A DNA stretch of 64,000 bases from JANOSH01 sp031415695. Lineage in GTDB: Bacteria; Actinomycetota; Acidimicrobiia; Acidimicrobiales; Ilumatobacteraceae. The notes beneath the pieces were generated by a model. It searched no databases and was not told the DNA's origin. It saw nothing but the letters and a program-made list of their open reading frames with translations. The stretch spans positions 1 through 64,000 of the forward strand of contig JANOSH010000031.1 in assembly GCA_031415695.1 (NCBI GenBank), in the 5' to 3' direction. The position numbers were made by a program, and so were the translations under genes. Shown here piece by piece: positions 53,291-63,009 of this stretch (positions are counted from its first letter, which is position 1; every line of letters starts with the position of its first letter).

Positions 53291-56200
53291 TCAACGAATC
53301 GCGATGGTGCGACGCGCAGTGTTGTTGGATGGGTTGACGTCGAACGTCGAACTGGTAGCCGTTGCGCCGATGATGGCCGAACCTTGGGCCGTCGCCCGGA
53401 ACGTCAGCGTGAGGGTGCGACTCGCGCCGACCGCCAAGCTCGCCGTTGGCCAGGTCAGCGTTCCTCCCGAGACAGTCGCCGTGCCGAGGTTTGTCGGGCT
53501 CAGCAGCGACGGATTGAAGGTCATCGTCGCCGTGGTCGCAGCAGCTGCTGACAGCCCTCGGTTCACAAGGGTGAGCGTCACGGTGAACGATTCGCCGGAG
53601 CGGACGCTCCCGGGGGTGCTCACCGAGACGGCCACATCGGCCGAGGCCGTAACCGTGTAGTTGGCGGTGCCTGTACTCCTGTTTCCGGCCCGGTCGATCG
53701 CCGTGCACGAGATCGTCTTGGCGCCCGCAGTCCGTGTATCGGGCTGAGTGCACTTGACTGACCGCAGACCACTCCCGGAGTCGGCGGCATTCGCCGTGAC
53801 GACGGCCGTGAGGCCTTGGGGCACGGGGTTGGGTGTAACCGTCGGAGCGATGGTCGGAGCAGTGCGATCGACGACAACGGTCGCCATGACCGTGGTTTCG
53901 CGGAAGCCGCTGTCGGTCGCTCGGACAAACACCTGGTGTGTGCCTTCCGGGAGCGCAGTGATGTCGAAGGAGCCGGTGAGGTCGACCGAACTGCGCCCGA
54001 ACTGTCCGGTCATCGCCGTGCCCGGTCCGGTTTTGGTGTCGAGCCACATCCGGGCCGACGTGATCGTCGATCCCGTCACTGCGGTGGTGGCGGTCGCCTT
54101 CACCGTGAGCGGGCTCGCCCCTGTGGCCGAAGGAACCCCGATGCGGGAGATCGACGGGGCGGTTCCCGGAACGACGACGGTCACCACGAACGACGCGGCT
54201 CCGGTGTTGCCGGTGGCATCCGTCGCCTCACATGACACCGTTGTGGGGCCAGCCACGAAGGTGGCGCCCGAAACCGGCCTGCAGACCGGTGTGATGGCCC
54301 CGTCGGTGGTGTCGTCGGCGGTTGCCGTGTAGGTGACCACCCCACCGGCGGTGGAGGTGCCGGTCAGGCTGAAGTTGGTCGGCACGGTCAGGAACGGAGC
54401 GGTGCGGTCGACCACGAACGCCGCCGATGCGGTCGGACTGGTTCGTGCGAACGTGTCGGTCACGGCGACGTACACAGTGTGCGTCCCGTCGGTCAGCGCC
54501 GAGATGTCGGCGGTTGCCGAGAGAGCGACGGAGGAGGAGCCGAATGTTCCGGTGAAGGCCGTGCCGGTTCCGAGGGTGGAGTCGATCCAGTAGCGCCCCG
54601 ACGAGATCTGCACATCCGTGCCGTTGGCCGTGCCGCTGGCCGCGACCGCTATTGACGCTCCGTTTGTCCGGGCGACGACTGTCAGCCTCTCGACACCCGG
54701 GTCACCGCCTGGCTTTTCCACGGTGATGGCGAAGCTCGCCGTCGACCGGTTGCCGACGTTATCGGTGGCGGTGCACGACACTGTCGTGGAGCCGAGCGGG
54801 AACAACGAGCCACTCGGCGGGGTGCAGGTGACGGCAACCGTGCCGTCAACAGCGTCGGTTGCAGTTGCGCTGTAGGTCACGGTCGCACCGGAAGGCGAGG
54901 TAGCCGGAGCGCTGATCGGCGCAGGTACGGTGATGACAGGCCCGGTACCGTCAACGCTAAAGGTCGTGCTCGACGTATGAGTGCGGCCGTAGATGTCGGC
55001 GGCGCGCACGAAGATGGTGTGGGTGCCGGGGGTGGCACCGTTCACGGGAACCTGGCCGCTCACCGTGAAACTGGCCGGGCCGAGAAACACCAACGGGTCA
55101 GAGGGGTTCGGCGTCGTTGTGAGCGCAGTGCCCGGACCGGCGATGGTGTCGAGCCATCCCGTCACCCCAGCGAGAGCGCGCCCGTCGTATGCGGCGAAGG
55201 ACACTTTGGCGCCGACGGTCGTGGAACCGGCGGACGCCACCGCAGTGGCGGTCACGTTGGATACGACCGGAGCGGGCGTCGCCAGCGCGCTGACAGAAGT
55301 GCGGTAGGTGGTGGTCGAGGTGGCGCCGTCTTTGTCAGTGGCGACCGCTGTGGCGTTCAACGCCGTCGCCCCGTACGGAATCTGGACGGTCATCGAAAAG
55401 GTCCCGCTGGTGCCGTTACGGGTGATGGTCGGGGTTTGGGGCGCAATGCCATTGTCGAAGGTGACCACTACGGTTGGACGATCGTTCAGACCCGGATCGC
55501 TGACTGTGCCGGGCAGGGTAAAGGTTGCGCCCTCCGTCGGCGGAAGCGGAAAGCACAGCGCGCCGCATGACGGGCCGAGGGCGACGGTCGGGGCGACGTT
55601 GCGGACTTCGTAGAGGAACCCGCCTATGAAGGGCTCGTTACCGTCGTCACCCCAGGAGTAGCGGGCCGTCGCCCGGGCGAGGGGCAGCCCATCGATGGCG
55701 ACATGGCGGAAGGTGAACGCGCGATCCGCCGTGCCCACTCCCGAGAAGGTAAGGCCGGGATTGCAGGACAATGCCTGGCGCGGCTGTCCGTTGCCGTTGA
55801 ACACGAGTACGCCGTTGGCGGCGCAGCCGATGTCGAAGCGGTCCTGCGAGCCGTCGGCCCAATTAATCACGACATGCTCTAGATCGAGGACGCCCGGGTC
55901 CTGGATGACGCCGTGCAGTACGATGGTGTCGCCCTCGTCGACCCTGTCCTGGTTGCAATTGAATTCCGTGCTGACGGCGCAAGAATCGCTGAGGAAGAAC
56001 TCGGGGTTTGCGTTCCGCACGGTCTGGGTCCGGCTGATCTCAACATACGGACTCAGGCCGTCGGTGTACCTGCCGACTACGACGACCGGTCCGTCGTCGG
56101 GGAATACCGCGTTGGCGGTGGCGACCAGGTTTGTCTCGTAGAGTGCCGGGGTCGGTCGCCCAACGAGCCGCCAGCATGACCCAGGAGGCGCCGCGAACGT

Positions 56201-57865
56201 GGGGCCATCGGGGGTGCTGGCGGGGAAGATGCACGGCTCAGAGCGCCAGATTGAGGCCTGCGGAGCAGGCCCGCTGTCGGGGTCTGTGATAACGAACGAC
56301 AACGGCGTGGGGCGGCCCTCGGTGGCGTTCAACGCCGCTTCGAATGCAATGGTCGGGGCCGTGTTGACCCTGGAGGTCACGGTGACGGGTCGGCCGGCGA
56401 CCTGCACCGTGATGGTGCTCGACACTGGACAGGTGGCGAAGTCGATGCAACTCGTCGGTCCCTCGGGCTCGACCGGGATCATGGCGAACTGCCAGACCCC
56501 ATCTTTTTTCACCCTCGTGAGGGTGCGCTTGGCGATGGCGTTCGACGCGTCACGGATGTTGATGCTCGCCGCCGGAACCGTTCCGTCGACCACGAAGTAG
56601 CCGCCACGGACCTCGATGGTGTGATCGTTGCCCTGCCAGTCTGCAGCGATGAACGTGGTGGATGCGGTCTCCCCGGTCGAGCGGTCGAAGACGGGGTCGC
56701 TCGCCTGGCGAGCAGGCACCTCAAGAACGGTGCCAGCCAGCCCGCTCGACGTCGTGTAATCGGCGAACAGGTTGAAGAACAGCGTGAGGCTGTCGGCGTT
56801 CGAAAGGTACAGCGGCATGTCGACCGCGCCGGTGTGGAAGGTGTCGGCGACGGCCTGGTTGAGAGCGTTCAGTGTTGCGTCCCGTGACGCCAAGGCCAGT
56901 CCACCCATCACGATGCTGACGATTGCCAGCACCACGACCGTGATCACGAACGCGGCGGCACCGACCACGCCCCCGACCGTTGCCGCGAGACTTCCGGCCG
57001 CCCGCAGTGCGTACGGGGCGATGGTGGCGATCAGGGTGGTGATGAGCGTGCTCGAGGTGTAGATCGCCGTGAAGGCACCGGCCGCCACTGCACCAGCGGC
57101 GGCGCCGGACGCGAGGGCGACGAGTTCCGTGCTGATGGCGGCCGCCGACTTGTAAGCGGCAACGCCAGAGTTGATCCGAGCCTGAGTGACCGCCGTACCC
57201 CACTTCACGAACTGGTCCGATTTCGGATAGTCCACGGGGAGATAGATCGGTTGGTTATTGCAGCGGGGCCAGAGATGGCCGTCCCACTCGTCCTGGTAGG
57301 GGGCCGGCGCCCGGTAGGTACACGAACCGAGAGCGTCGTTGGCATCGAACTTGTTGAACTCGTCCAGCGCGGCTTTCAGGACCGAAAGATTGTACTTCAT
57401 CACGACGTTACCGCTCCATGTGACGAGCGCTTGCTCGTCGGCGGTGCGCTGCTCCACCGGGGTGTTAATGGCTTTCAGCAGCCGAACCCACATCGCCGCC
57501 CGGAGCTGATCTGGTGCCGCCCGTCGCACGAGTTCCCGATCGTTGACAAGGCCGTGTCCCACGATCACATCGTCGGCCGCAGCATCCTCAAGACGATCCC
57601 ACGCGCCGCATGAATCGCCGACCGCGCCATAGATGCCGCCAGCGTCCTCCTCAACCTGGCCGTAACACGGCGTGAAGCCCAGCGCCTGCGAGACGACCGG
57701 CCCAGCCAACGAGGCGCCAGCCGGCTTGATAGCGAAGCCCTGAGTGAGGAGGCAAGCGATCGTGCCGAACACCACGGTCAGGAAGGCGGCGCGGCACCGG
57801 CGGTGCCCGACACGTCCCCCGACATCGTTCGACTCGCCGACGACCTTGACTCTGGCTGCGCGCAT
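53291..57865 (-). CDS. Large secreted protein with internal hydrophobic region and Ig/HYR-like repeats
   Basis: The 1524-residue protein starts at ATG 57865, with AGAGGA upstream and a signal sequence (AAFLTVVFGTIACLLTQGFAIKPAGA). Residues about 200-310 are strongly hydrophobic (GAAAGAVAAGAFTAIYTSSTLITTLIATIAPYAL...VITVVVLAIVSIVMGGLALA), unusual for a secreted repeat protein. Then come PKD/Ig-like modules, two HYR modules (GSTTVSCTATDNVGN, GPTTVSCEATDATGN), and a DUF11-like C-terminus (NPSNNTARRTIAIR) without a visible anchor. It is probably a surface or matrix protein. The open frame upstream to 58420 is read-through. Confidence 0.8.
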   Translation of the reverse strand: MRAARVKVVGESNDVGGRVGHRRCRAAFLTVVFGTIACLLTQGFAIKPAGASLAGPVVSQALGFTPCYGQVEEDAGGIYGAVGDSCGAWDRLEDAAADDVIVGHGLVNDRELVRRAAPDQLRAAMWVRLLKAINTPVEQRTADEQALVTWSGNVVMKYNLSVLKAALDEFNKFDANDALGSCTYRAPAPYQDEWDGHLWPRCNNQPIYLPVDYPKSDQFVKWGTAVTQARINSGVAAYKSAAAISTELVALASGAAAGAVAAGAFTAIYTSSTLITTLIATIAPYALRAAGSLAATVGGVVGAAAFVITVVVLAIVSIVMGGLALASRDATLNALNQAVADTFHTGAVDMPLYLSNADSLTLFFNLFADYTTSSGLAGTVLEVPARQASDPVFDRSTGETASTTFIAADWQGNDHTIEVRGGYFVVDGTVPAASINIRDASNAIAKRTLTRVKKDGVWQFAMIPVEPEGPTSCIDFATCPVSSTITVQVAGRPVTVTSRVNTAPTIAFEAALNATEGRPTPLSFVITDPDSGPAPQASIWRSEPCIFPASTPDGPTFAAPPGSCWRLVGRPTPALYETNLVATANAVFPDDGPVVVVGRYTDGLSPYVEISRTQTVRNANPEFFLSDSCAVSTEFNCNQDRVDEGDTIVLHGVIQDPGVLDLEHVVINWADGSQDRFDIGCAANGVLVFNGNGQPRQALSCNPGLTFSGVGTADRAFTFRHVAIDGLPLARATARYSWGDDGNEPFIGGFLYEVRNVAPTVALGPSCGALCFPLPPTEGATFTLPGTVSDPGLNDRPTVVVTFDNGIAPQTPTITRNGTSGTFSMTVQIPYGATALNATAVATDKDGATSTTTYRTSVSALATPAPVVSNVTATAVASAGSTTVGAKVSFAAYDGRALAGVTGWLDTIAGPGTALTTTPNPSDPLVFLGPASFTVSGQVPVNGATPGTHTIFVRAADIYGRTHTSSTTFSVDGTGPVITVPAPISAPATSPSGATVTYSATATDAVDGTVAVTCTPPSGSLFPLGSTTVSCTATDNVGNRSTASFAITVEKPGGDPGVERLTVVARTNGASIAVAASGTANGTDVQISSGRYWIDSTLGTGTAFTGTFGSSSVALSATADISALTDGTHTVYVAVTDTFARTSPTASAAFVVDRTAPFLTVPTNFSLTGTSTAGGVVTYTATADDTTDGAITPVCRPVSGATFVAGPTTVSCEATDATGNTGAASFVVTVVVPGTAPSISRIGVPSATGASPLTVKATATTAVTGSTITSARMWLDTKTGPGTAMTGQFGRSSVDLTGSFDITALPEGTHQVFVRATDSGFRETTVMATVVVDRTAPTIAPTVTPNPVPQGLTAVVTANAADSGSGLRSVKCTQPDTRTAGAKTISCTAIDRAGNRSTGTANYTVTASADVAVSVSTPGSVRSGESFTVTLTLVNRGLSAAAATTATMTFNPSLLSPTNLGTATVSGGTLTWPTASLAVGASRTLTLTFRATAQGSAIIGATATSSTFDVNPSNNTARRTIAIR

Positions 57866-58127
57866 GGAATTTCCTCTTTCACCTTCGGAACCTGTTTCCA
57901 CCGATCGTAAGAATCGAGGCCGGGGGCCCGCATCCCGGAAAACCTGAAAGAACGGGTCCTCGAGCATCGCATTCTGCTCCTCGACTACAGGAAATCCTGT
58001 ACGACATGACGGTCGGTGGTTGAGGAAGTGCGCACGGAACTCCTTGTCAGCGGTCCCGGGGCCGCGCTGCGCATGGCCGCTCATCGGCATCCACCGGAAC
58101 TTGGTGATCGGCGTGTGCGGTTGGAGA

Positions 58128-58550
58128 TCAGAACAACGGCCTGTCGGCGAGCGGTTGGTAGATGAGCCGGTCGCGGGTGGCGGCCCGCACGAGATAGCGG
58201 CGCACGGAGGCGACTTGCTCGCCGTGCGCGCCGTCGTGGATGAGGTGGATCGCTGCTTCGAGGGCGGCTCGCCGTGCCAGGTTGCCCGCAGCCAACGACG
58301 CGTCGGGGGCCAGGGCGAGCGAGATCGCGACACCGGCCGCGTCGAGCTCTGCGAGGAGTGCGTCGAGGTCGACGTCGTCGGCACGGAGCACGTCGTCCTC
58401 GTGTTGGACTCGCGCAGCAAGGTGGGCGAGCAGTGCGTCGATGGTGCGCAGCTCGCTCGCCGGCCAGGGTTGGTCCGCTACCAGAGGCGCGATGTTGGTG
58501 CGCAGCACGTCGGCGATGGCTGCGATGAGTTCGCTACTGGTCGGGTTCAC
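58128..58550 (-). CDS. DUF6285 domain-containing protein
   Basis: The 140-residue, largely helical protein begins SSELIAAIADVLRTNIAPLV and ends SVRRYLVRAATRDRLIYQPL. Small proteins of this type are encoded next to aminoglycoside-phosphotransferase-like genes in catabolic clusters. The role is unknown. GTG 58550 overlaps the phosphotransferase stop as GTGA, so the pair is coupled. It is the last gene of the leftward DUF7065-phosphotransferase-DUF6285 operon. Confidence 0.75.
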   Translation of the reverse strand: MNPTSSELIAAIADVLRTNIAPLVADQPWPASELRTIDALLAHLAARVQHEDDVLRADDVDLDALLAELDAAGVAISLALAPDASLAAGNLARRAALEAAIHLIHDGAHGEQVASVRRYLVRAATRDRLIYQPLADRPLF

Positions 58551-59626
58551 GAGCGGCCTGCGCGTGCCGTTGCCGGTGGCGTCGGCCCGTCGTCGAGCAC
58601 GTAGGGGCTTCGCTGGCGGGCGAGGATTTGGTTGCCGAGATCCTCGACGTCGCTGCCGAGCGCCGTTGCAAGCCAGGACTCAGTGGCCTTCGCCACCCCC
58701 ATCCCGAGCGCAGGGCGCACCAGCCGGCCGTCTCGTCCGTCGAGGAATCCGGCGAGGCCACCGTTCGTGGTCATCGATGCTTTGATCCGGATCCAGACAA
58801 CCGACCACGCCAGCCGCCGCCGGTCGATGATGAAACCTGCGGCGTCGGCGTAGTGGGCCAAGGTGTCGTCGACGTCGTGAAGCGACAACAGACCCTGTGA
58901 GAACGCCCAGTCGAGGGCCGGGTCGCCGACGGCGGCGAGTTCCCAGTCGGAGAGCGCAATGATGCGTCCGTCGCGCCAGATCTCCTCGCCCACGCCGTTG
59001 TTGCCCTTCAGCAGGCTGAGCACGTTGCCGCCGGGGGGCAGTTGCTCTTCGAGCCAGTACAGCGCCTCGGTGAGCATGGGGAACGGGTCGGTGCGGTGCT
59101 CGGCCCACATTGCCCGCCAGTGGCGCAGCTCCTCGATGAGTGCGTCGGCAGCATTGCTCGGCGTGAACAGCACCTCGTCGAATCCCATCGCGTGCCAGTC
59201 GAGGGTGTGCACGATCGCCAGCTTCTCGGCCATCTCGTAGCAGACGGCTTGGCGAACCTTGGCTCCTTCCGCTCCACCGCTTCCGGGTGCGAGTGTGAGA
59301 CCAGGGACCTTCGACGAGCCGTCGACGAGCCGTCGCACCATGTGCGGTAACCCATCGGCAAAGTCGACGTCCTGTGCGTACCAGAGCGGTTCGGCGACTG
59401 GGACGGGTGAGCGCCACAGGCGCTTGTAGACCTCGAACTCGACGCGCATCGGTACCGGAACCAAGGGCCCACCGGGATGGTCGACCCGCATGACGAACCC
59501 GCCGTGTTCGGCGGTGTCGACGATCCATGTCTCACGCGAGTGCCCCGGGAACGTGCGGTGGAGGCTCGTGACCTTCAATGGGCCGAGCTGGTCGGACAGG
59601 TAGTTCTCGAGTGCGGTGATCTCCAT
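58547..59626 (-). CDS. Aminoglycoside-phosphotransferase-like small-molecule kinase
   Basis: The 359-residue protein has the APH fold. Nucleotide-binding features are FPGHSRETWIV and FVMRV. The catalytic loop has LLKGNNGVGEEIWRDGRIIALSDWELAAVGDPALDWAF, in which ALSDWELA is the metal-binding DxE-type motif. The usual H-x-D of the catalytic loop is K-G-N (LLKGNNG), an altered active site. Relatives in catabolic clusters are thought to phosphorylate a hydroxylated or acyl substrate rather than an antibiotic. ATG 59626 lies one base after the DUF7065 stop. Confidence 0.82.
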   Translation of the reverse strand: MEITALENYLSDQLGPLKVTSLHRTFPGHSRETWIVDTAEHGGFVMRVDHPGGPLVPVPMRVEFEVYKRLWRSPVPVAEPLWYAQDVDFADGLPHMVRRLVDGSSKVPGLTLAPGSGGAEGAKVRQAVCYEMAEKLAIVHTLDWHAMGFDEVLFTPSNAADALIEELRHWRAMWAEHRTDPFPMLTEALYWLEEQLPPGGNVLSLLKGNNGVGEEIWRDGRIIALSDWELAAVGDPALDWAFSQGLLSLHDVDDTLAHYADAAGFIIDRRRLAWSVVWIRIKASMTTNGGLAGFLDGRDGRLVRPALGMGVAKATESWLATALGSDVEDLGNQILARQRSPYVLDDGPTPPATARAGRS

Positions 59627-59627
59627 G

Positions 59628-60758
59628 TCAGGACTCGATGGTGGGCGTGCCCAGCGGTGGGCGGGCGATGATCGTGAGGTGACCGTCGCCATGCACCGCT
59701 GCGCCGCCAGCGTCGGTGACGGTGAGGGCGACGTCGGTCTCGCGGTGCCAGTGCTGGCGCGTCGACCCGTCGGAAAGGCGGACGTCGGCCGGTGCCGACA
59801 TGTCGTACTCGTCGATCTCGATTGCCTCGCCGCGCGGAACGCCGAGTCCCTCGCTATCGTCCCAGCCGCCGCTGTATCCGGCACCGCTGAAATCCCATGG
59901 CGACCGCAGCGGTGTGGCGTCGAAGTGCCAGACTTGTCGGTCGGCGGTGGTCGCCTGCAGCCGGGCGCGGGAGAACACGGTGTGGCCGTTGACGAAAGTG
60001 ATGTCGTGGCGGATATCGGTGACCTTGAGCGACACCGACGGATCGTCGGTGTCGGGGATGAGGTATCCGTCGGTCATCTCTGGTCGGCCTTGGGAGTCGG
60101 CCCGCAGCTGGAACTGGCCGACGACGGTGCCGGCGCGAAAAGCGATCCAGATGAAGAGTGAACCGAGCTCATTGTGGGGCCCTGACCGAATCGGGTGCGC
60201 GTTCACCTGGTCCTTGCCGCCCATCCCGGGACGCACGCCCCAGGAGTGGTCGCGCCAGGAGAACCAGTCGCGGATGTCGACCCGCTCGTCGCCAATGCCG
60301 ACCCAACCCGTGGCCGTGCCCAACTGGTCGAACCGGCAATAGTCCTGAACGGCCCGTGCGTTCTGACGTTGGAAGTGGGGGTGCTCCTCGCGCGGTGGCA
60401 GCGAACCCCGCCAGACGAGGTCGCAGTGCAGCGGCGACCCGAGCGACGGTTCGAGAACGAGCCGATGGGCGACCAACGGTTCGATCACCTCGATGCGCAG
60501 CGGCCCGACGGACATTGCGTAGTTCGGACGCAGGGGCCGAGACAGGCGCAGGTTGTATTGCCGGTCGCCGCGCCGCACGCACAGGAAGCCGTCGCACGTA
60601 TCGGTGTTCTTGTAGGTCGCCAGGCCGTAGATGATCGACAGCTCCGGGTGCTGGACACCCGCTGCCCAGCGGTCGAAGAACCGGTGGTCACTGGTCACGG
60701 CGTGATCGAACGTCGTCGGCGCCTGGTGCATCAGCGTCTCATCGAGCGGTGTAAGCAT
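59628..60758 (-). CDS. DUF7065/DUF7064-type beta-sandwich protein
   Basis: The 376-residue protein is rich in beta-strands: SIIYGLATYKNTDTCDGFLCVRRGDRQYNLRLSRPL, then RDWFSWRDHSWGVRPGMGGKDQ, FIWIAFRAGTVVGQFQLRADSQG and EIDEYDMSAPADVRLSDGS. The pattern resembles the DUF7065/7064 pair found with APH-like kinases and P450s in actinobacterial lipid or steroid-type catabolic clusters. The activity is unknown. ATG 60758 has AAGGGG upstream. It diverges from a P450 gene over an AT-rich operator-like region. Confidence 0.65.
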   Translation of the reverse strand: MLTPLDETLMHQAPTTFDHAVTSDHRFFDRWAAGVQHPELSIIYGLATYKNTDTCDGFLCVRRGDRQYNLRLSRPLRPNYAMSVGPLRIEVIEPLVAHRLVLEPSLGSPLHCDLVWRGSLPPREEHPHFQRQNARAVQDYCRFDQLGTATGWVGIGDERVDIRDWFSWRDHSWGVRPGMGGKDQVNAHPIRSGPHNELGSLFIWIAFRAGTVVGQFQLRADSQGRPEMTDGYLIPDTDDPSVSLKVTDIRHDITFVNGHTVFSRARLQATTADRQVWHFDATPLRSPWDFSGAGYSGGWDDSEGLGVPRGEAIEIDEYDMSAPADVRLSDGSTRQHWHRETDVALTVTDAGGAAVHGDGHLTIIARPPLGTPTIES

Positions 60759-60805
60759 CCGTCCCCTTTGTGGGTGCACGCCGGCGCGGTGGCGCCAGCT
60801 TCTGC

Positions 60806-60835
60806 TATTATTGACGATGACGTAGATAATATCTA
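60806..60835. promoter_or_regulatory. AT-rich operator in the divergent promoter of the catabolic cluster
   Basis: TATTAT (60806-60811) and ATAATA (60826-60831) form an inverted repeat, and TAGAT-AAT-ATCTA (60823-60835) overlaps its right half. The AT content contrasts with the GC-rich surroundings. The position between divergent start codons suits binding by the TetR regulator encoded at the end of the rightward operon. Confidence 0.5.
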
Positions 60836-60868
60836 GTGTGCAACCGAAGCCACACATCGGGGGGCACC

Positions 60869-62095
60869 ATGGACACGACGACCGCGCAGGATTGGGCACA
60901 CTTCACGCCGCATTTGCCGGAGGTGATCGAGGATCCGTACCCAGCGTTTCGTTGGTTGCGGGCGAACGCTCCGGTGTTCTACGTGGAGTCAGAGGACATC
61001 TGGGTGCTGTCGCGTCACGCCGACATCCAGGCCGCAGCGCGTGACCACCGCACGTTCTCCCAACTCGAAGGCGTCGGCTACTCACGGGCCGGCGGCGGCC
61101 TGGGATTGACCTCTCTCGACCCGCCGCACCACACCGAGATGCGTCGGCTCACCGCCGCGCTCTTCAGTCCGCGCGCCGTGCAGGAGCACCTGCCACAGGC
61201 GATGTCCGTGCTCGACCACCTGCTCGACACGACGTTCGCCACCTCCGGCGCCATCAACATCGCCGAGGCCGTGGCGAACCCGTACCTGTCGACCGTAGTG
61301 GGCGACCTTATGGGCGTACCCGTCGAGGATCGGCTGCGCGTCAAAGATGGCGCCACCGCCGGCTCACTGGCGATGGCCGGCGACTACTCCCCGGAAGTGC
61401 TGGCAGCCGTCAAGGACTTTGGCGAGTACTTCCGGCGCTTCGTTGTCGAGCGCGGCGAGGCACTGGCGGCTGGCGAGTGCCCTGCGGGGCCCTTCAGCAA
61501 CAAGATCTTCGAGCGGTGCCCCAACGGCTACGAACCGTCGTTCGACGAACGTGTCACCTACGAGACGCTGCTCGCCACCGGCGGCAACGAAACAACGGCG
61601 CAACTGCTCTCCAACCTCGTGATCCTCCTCGCTGAACAGCCGGGGATCCTCGAGCGTCTGCGCGCCGAAGCGCAGCTGCGACCTGCAGCGGTGGAGGAAG
61701 TGCTGCGCTACATCTCGCCGGTGCCGGGGTTGTTCCGCCACACCACGCGGGCCGTGACGATCCCAGGTGCTACACGCGTGATCCCCGCCGGCGCGAAGGT
61801 GCTGCTGATGTACGGGTCAGGCAACCACGACGAGGCCCGCTACGACCGTGCCGACGAGTTCGTCATCGACCGCTTCCCTCGCGGATTCGCCGATGCCGAC
61901 CACTTGAGCTTCACGACTGGGATCCACGTCTGCCTCGGGGCCCACCTCGCTCGGTTGTTGATCGACGTGTTCCTCGAACGATTCGCGGCGCGCGTGAGGT
62001 CGATCTCGATCAGGGGCCCGATCGTGCGCTCGCGCAACGCCCTAGTGCGGGTCATCGAGAAACTGCCGGCGCGCCTTGAACCCCTCGTCCCATGA
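60869..62095 (+). CDS. Cytochrome P450
   Basis: The 408-residue P450 has the I-helix motif LLATGGNETTAQLLS, the ExxR helix EEVLRYISPVPGLFRHTTR and the heme loop FTTGIHVCLGAHLARLLID with the cysteine ligand. N-terminal IEDPYPAFRWLRANAPVFYV is typical of bacterial P450s. It is intact and differs from the P450 at 26-27 kb. ATG 60869 follows a GGGGGG run. ATGA overlap with the LLM gene shows an operon P450-LLM oxidoreductase-TetR; hydroxylation of a hydrophobic substrate is likely. Confidence 0.93.
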   Translation: MDTTTAQDWAHFTPHLPEVIEDPYPAFRWLRANAPVFYVESEDIWVLSRHADIQAAARDHRTFSQLEGVGYSRAGGGLGLTSLDPPHHTEMRRLTAALFSPRAVQEHLPQAMSVLDHLLDTTFATSGAINIAEAVANPYLSTVVGDLMGVPVEDRLRVKDGATAGSLAMAGDYSPEVLAAVKDFGEYFRRFVVERGEALAAGECPAGPFSNKIFERCPNGYEPSFDERVTYETLLATGGNETTAQLLSNLVILLAEQPGILERLRAEAQLRPAAVEEVLRYISPVPGLFRHTTRAVTIPGATRVIPAGAKVLLMYGSGNHDEARYDRADEFVIDRFPRGFADADHLSFTTGIHVCLGAHLARLLIDVFLERFAARVRSISIRGPIVRSRNALVRVIEKLPARLEPLVP

Positions 62096-63009
62096 GCCAC
62101 CCGCCCGTACAGTTCTTCGCGAACCTCGTCGGTTCCACCGTGGAGCCGGCGGGTTGGGCGCGAGCGCGTGAGGCCGAGGGCTGGCACGGCCTGGGCGTGG
62201 CCGACCACATCTGGTCGGGCAGCACGACGTTCTCGCACTGGGCGGTAACGCTCGGCCAGATCGCCGCTCTCACCGAGCACGTGCAGCTCATCTCGTGCTT
62301 CGCCAACAACCTGCTCCGCTCGCCCGTCGAGTTCGCCCAAGCCGCACTAACGATGCAGCGCGCCAGCAACGGCCGCTTTGAAGCCGGGCTCGGGGCCGGG
62401 TGGGCACGCGACGAGATCGAGGGCTCGGGGCTGGTGTTCCCCTCCGCCGGCGAACGCGTGACCAGGTATGCAGAAGCCACCGAGATCGTCCGCCGGCTGC
62501 TCCGCAACGGCAACTGCTCCTTTGCCGGTAAGCACTACCGCATCGAGGTGCCCTCGATCGGGCCATCCGTGGACGAACCGCCGCCGATCGTTGTCGCCGT
62601 GGGCGGTCCCAGGTCGATCCGCGAGCTCGGCCCGGTCGCCGACCGGATCGAGCTCACCTTCAACGCAGCAGCGACACGAGGTGGTGACCTCAGCCGGAAC
62701 ACGCTCGGCGAGCTTGGCCGAGCACACCTCACCGAACTGCTCGAGCAGGCCCGATCACACGCCCCCGACGTGCCCAAGGGCATCTTCTTGACGATCGCGT
62801 GCGGCGAGGACGAGGCCGTCGCACGGATGCGCGAATCAGGAGCACTCGGCATCCCCGAGCTTGCTGGCACCGCCCAGGAAGTATCGCAAGCCGTGCTCGC
62901 CCTCGTCGAGGACGATATCTCACGAGTCCAACTGACCCCGGCGACACCGACGACCCTCGAGTCGATCGCTCCCTTCCTGCCGCTCACCCCACGGCGCCTC
63001 GCATCGTGA
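62092..63009 (+). CDS. LLM class flavin-dependent oxidoreductase
   Basis: The 305-residue luciferase-like monooxygenase-fold protein has FFANLVGSTVEPAGWARAREAEGWHGLGVADHIW, LISCFANNLLRSPVEFAQAALTMQRASNGRFEAGLGAGWARDE and PPPIVVAVGGPRSIRELGPVADRIEL, the F420/FMN-binding barrel pattern. In actinobacteria many such enzymes use cofactor F420. The substrate is unknown. Its start overlaps the P450 stop and its stop overlaps the TetR start (GTGA), so the three are tightly coupled. Confidence 0.88.
   Translation: MSHPPVQFFANLVGSTVEPAGWARAREAEGWHGLGVADHIWSGSTTFSHWAVTLGQIAALTEHVQLISCFANNLLRSPVEFAQAALTMQRASNGRFEAGLGAGWARDEIEGSGLVFPSAGERVTRYAEATEIVRRLLRNGNCSFAGKHYRIEVPSIGPSVDEPPPIVVAVGGPRSIRELGPVADRIELTFNAAATRGGDLSRNTLGELGRAHLTELLEQARSHAPDVPKGIFLTIACGEDEAVARMRESGALGIPELAGTAQEVSQAVLALVEDDISRVQLTPATPTTLESIAPFLPLTPRRLAS

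Noticed and set aside
57866..58420. N-terminal extension of the large secreted protein up to 58420
   Set aside because: The extra 185 residues are low-complexity Thr/Ser/Arg read-through of the DUF6285 gene region; ATG 57865 has a ribosome-binding site and a signal peptide.
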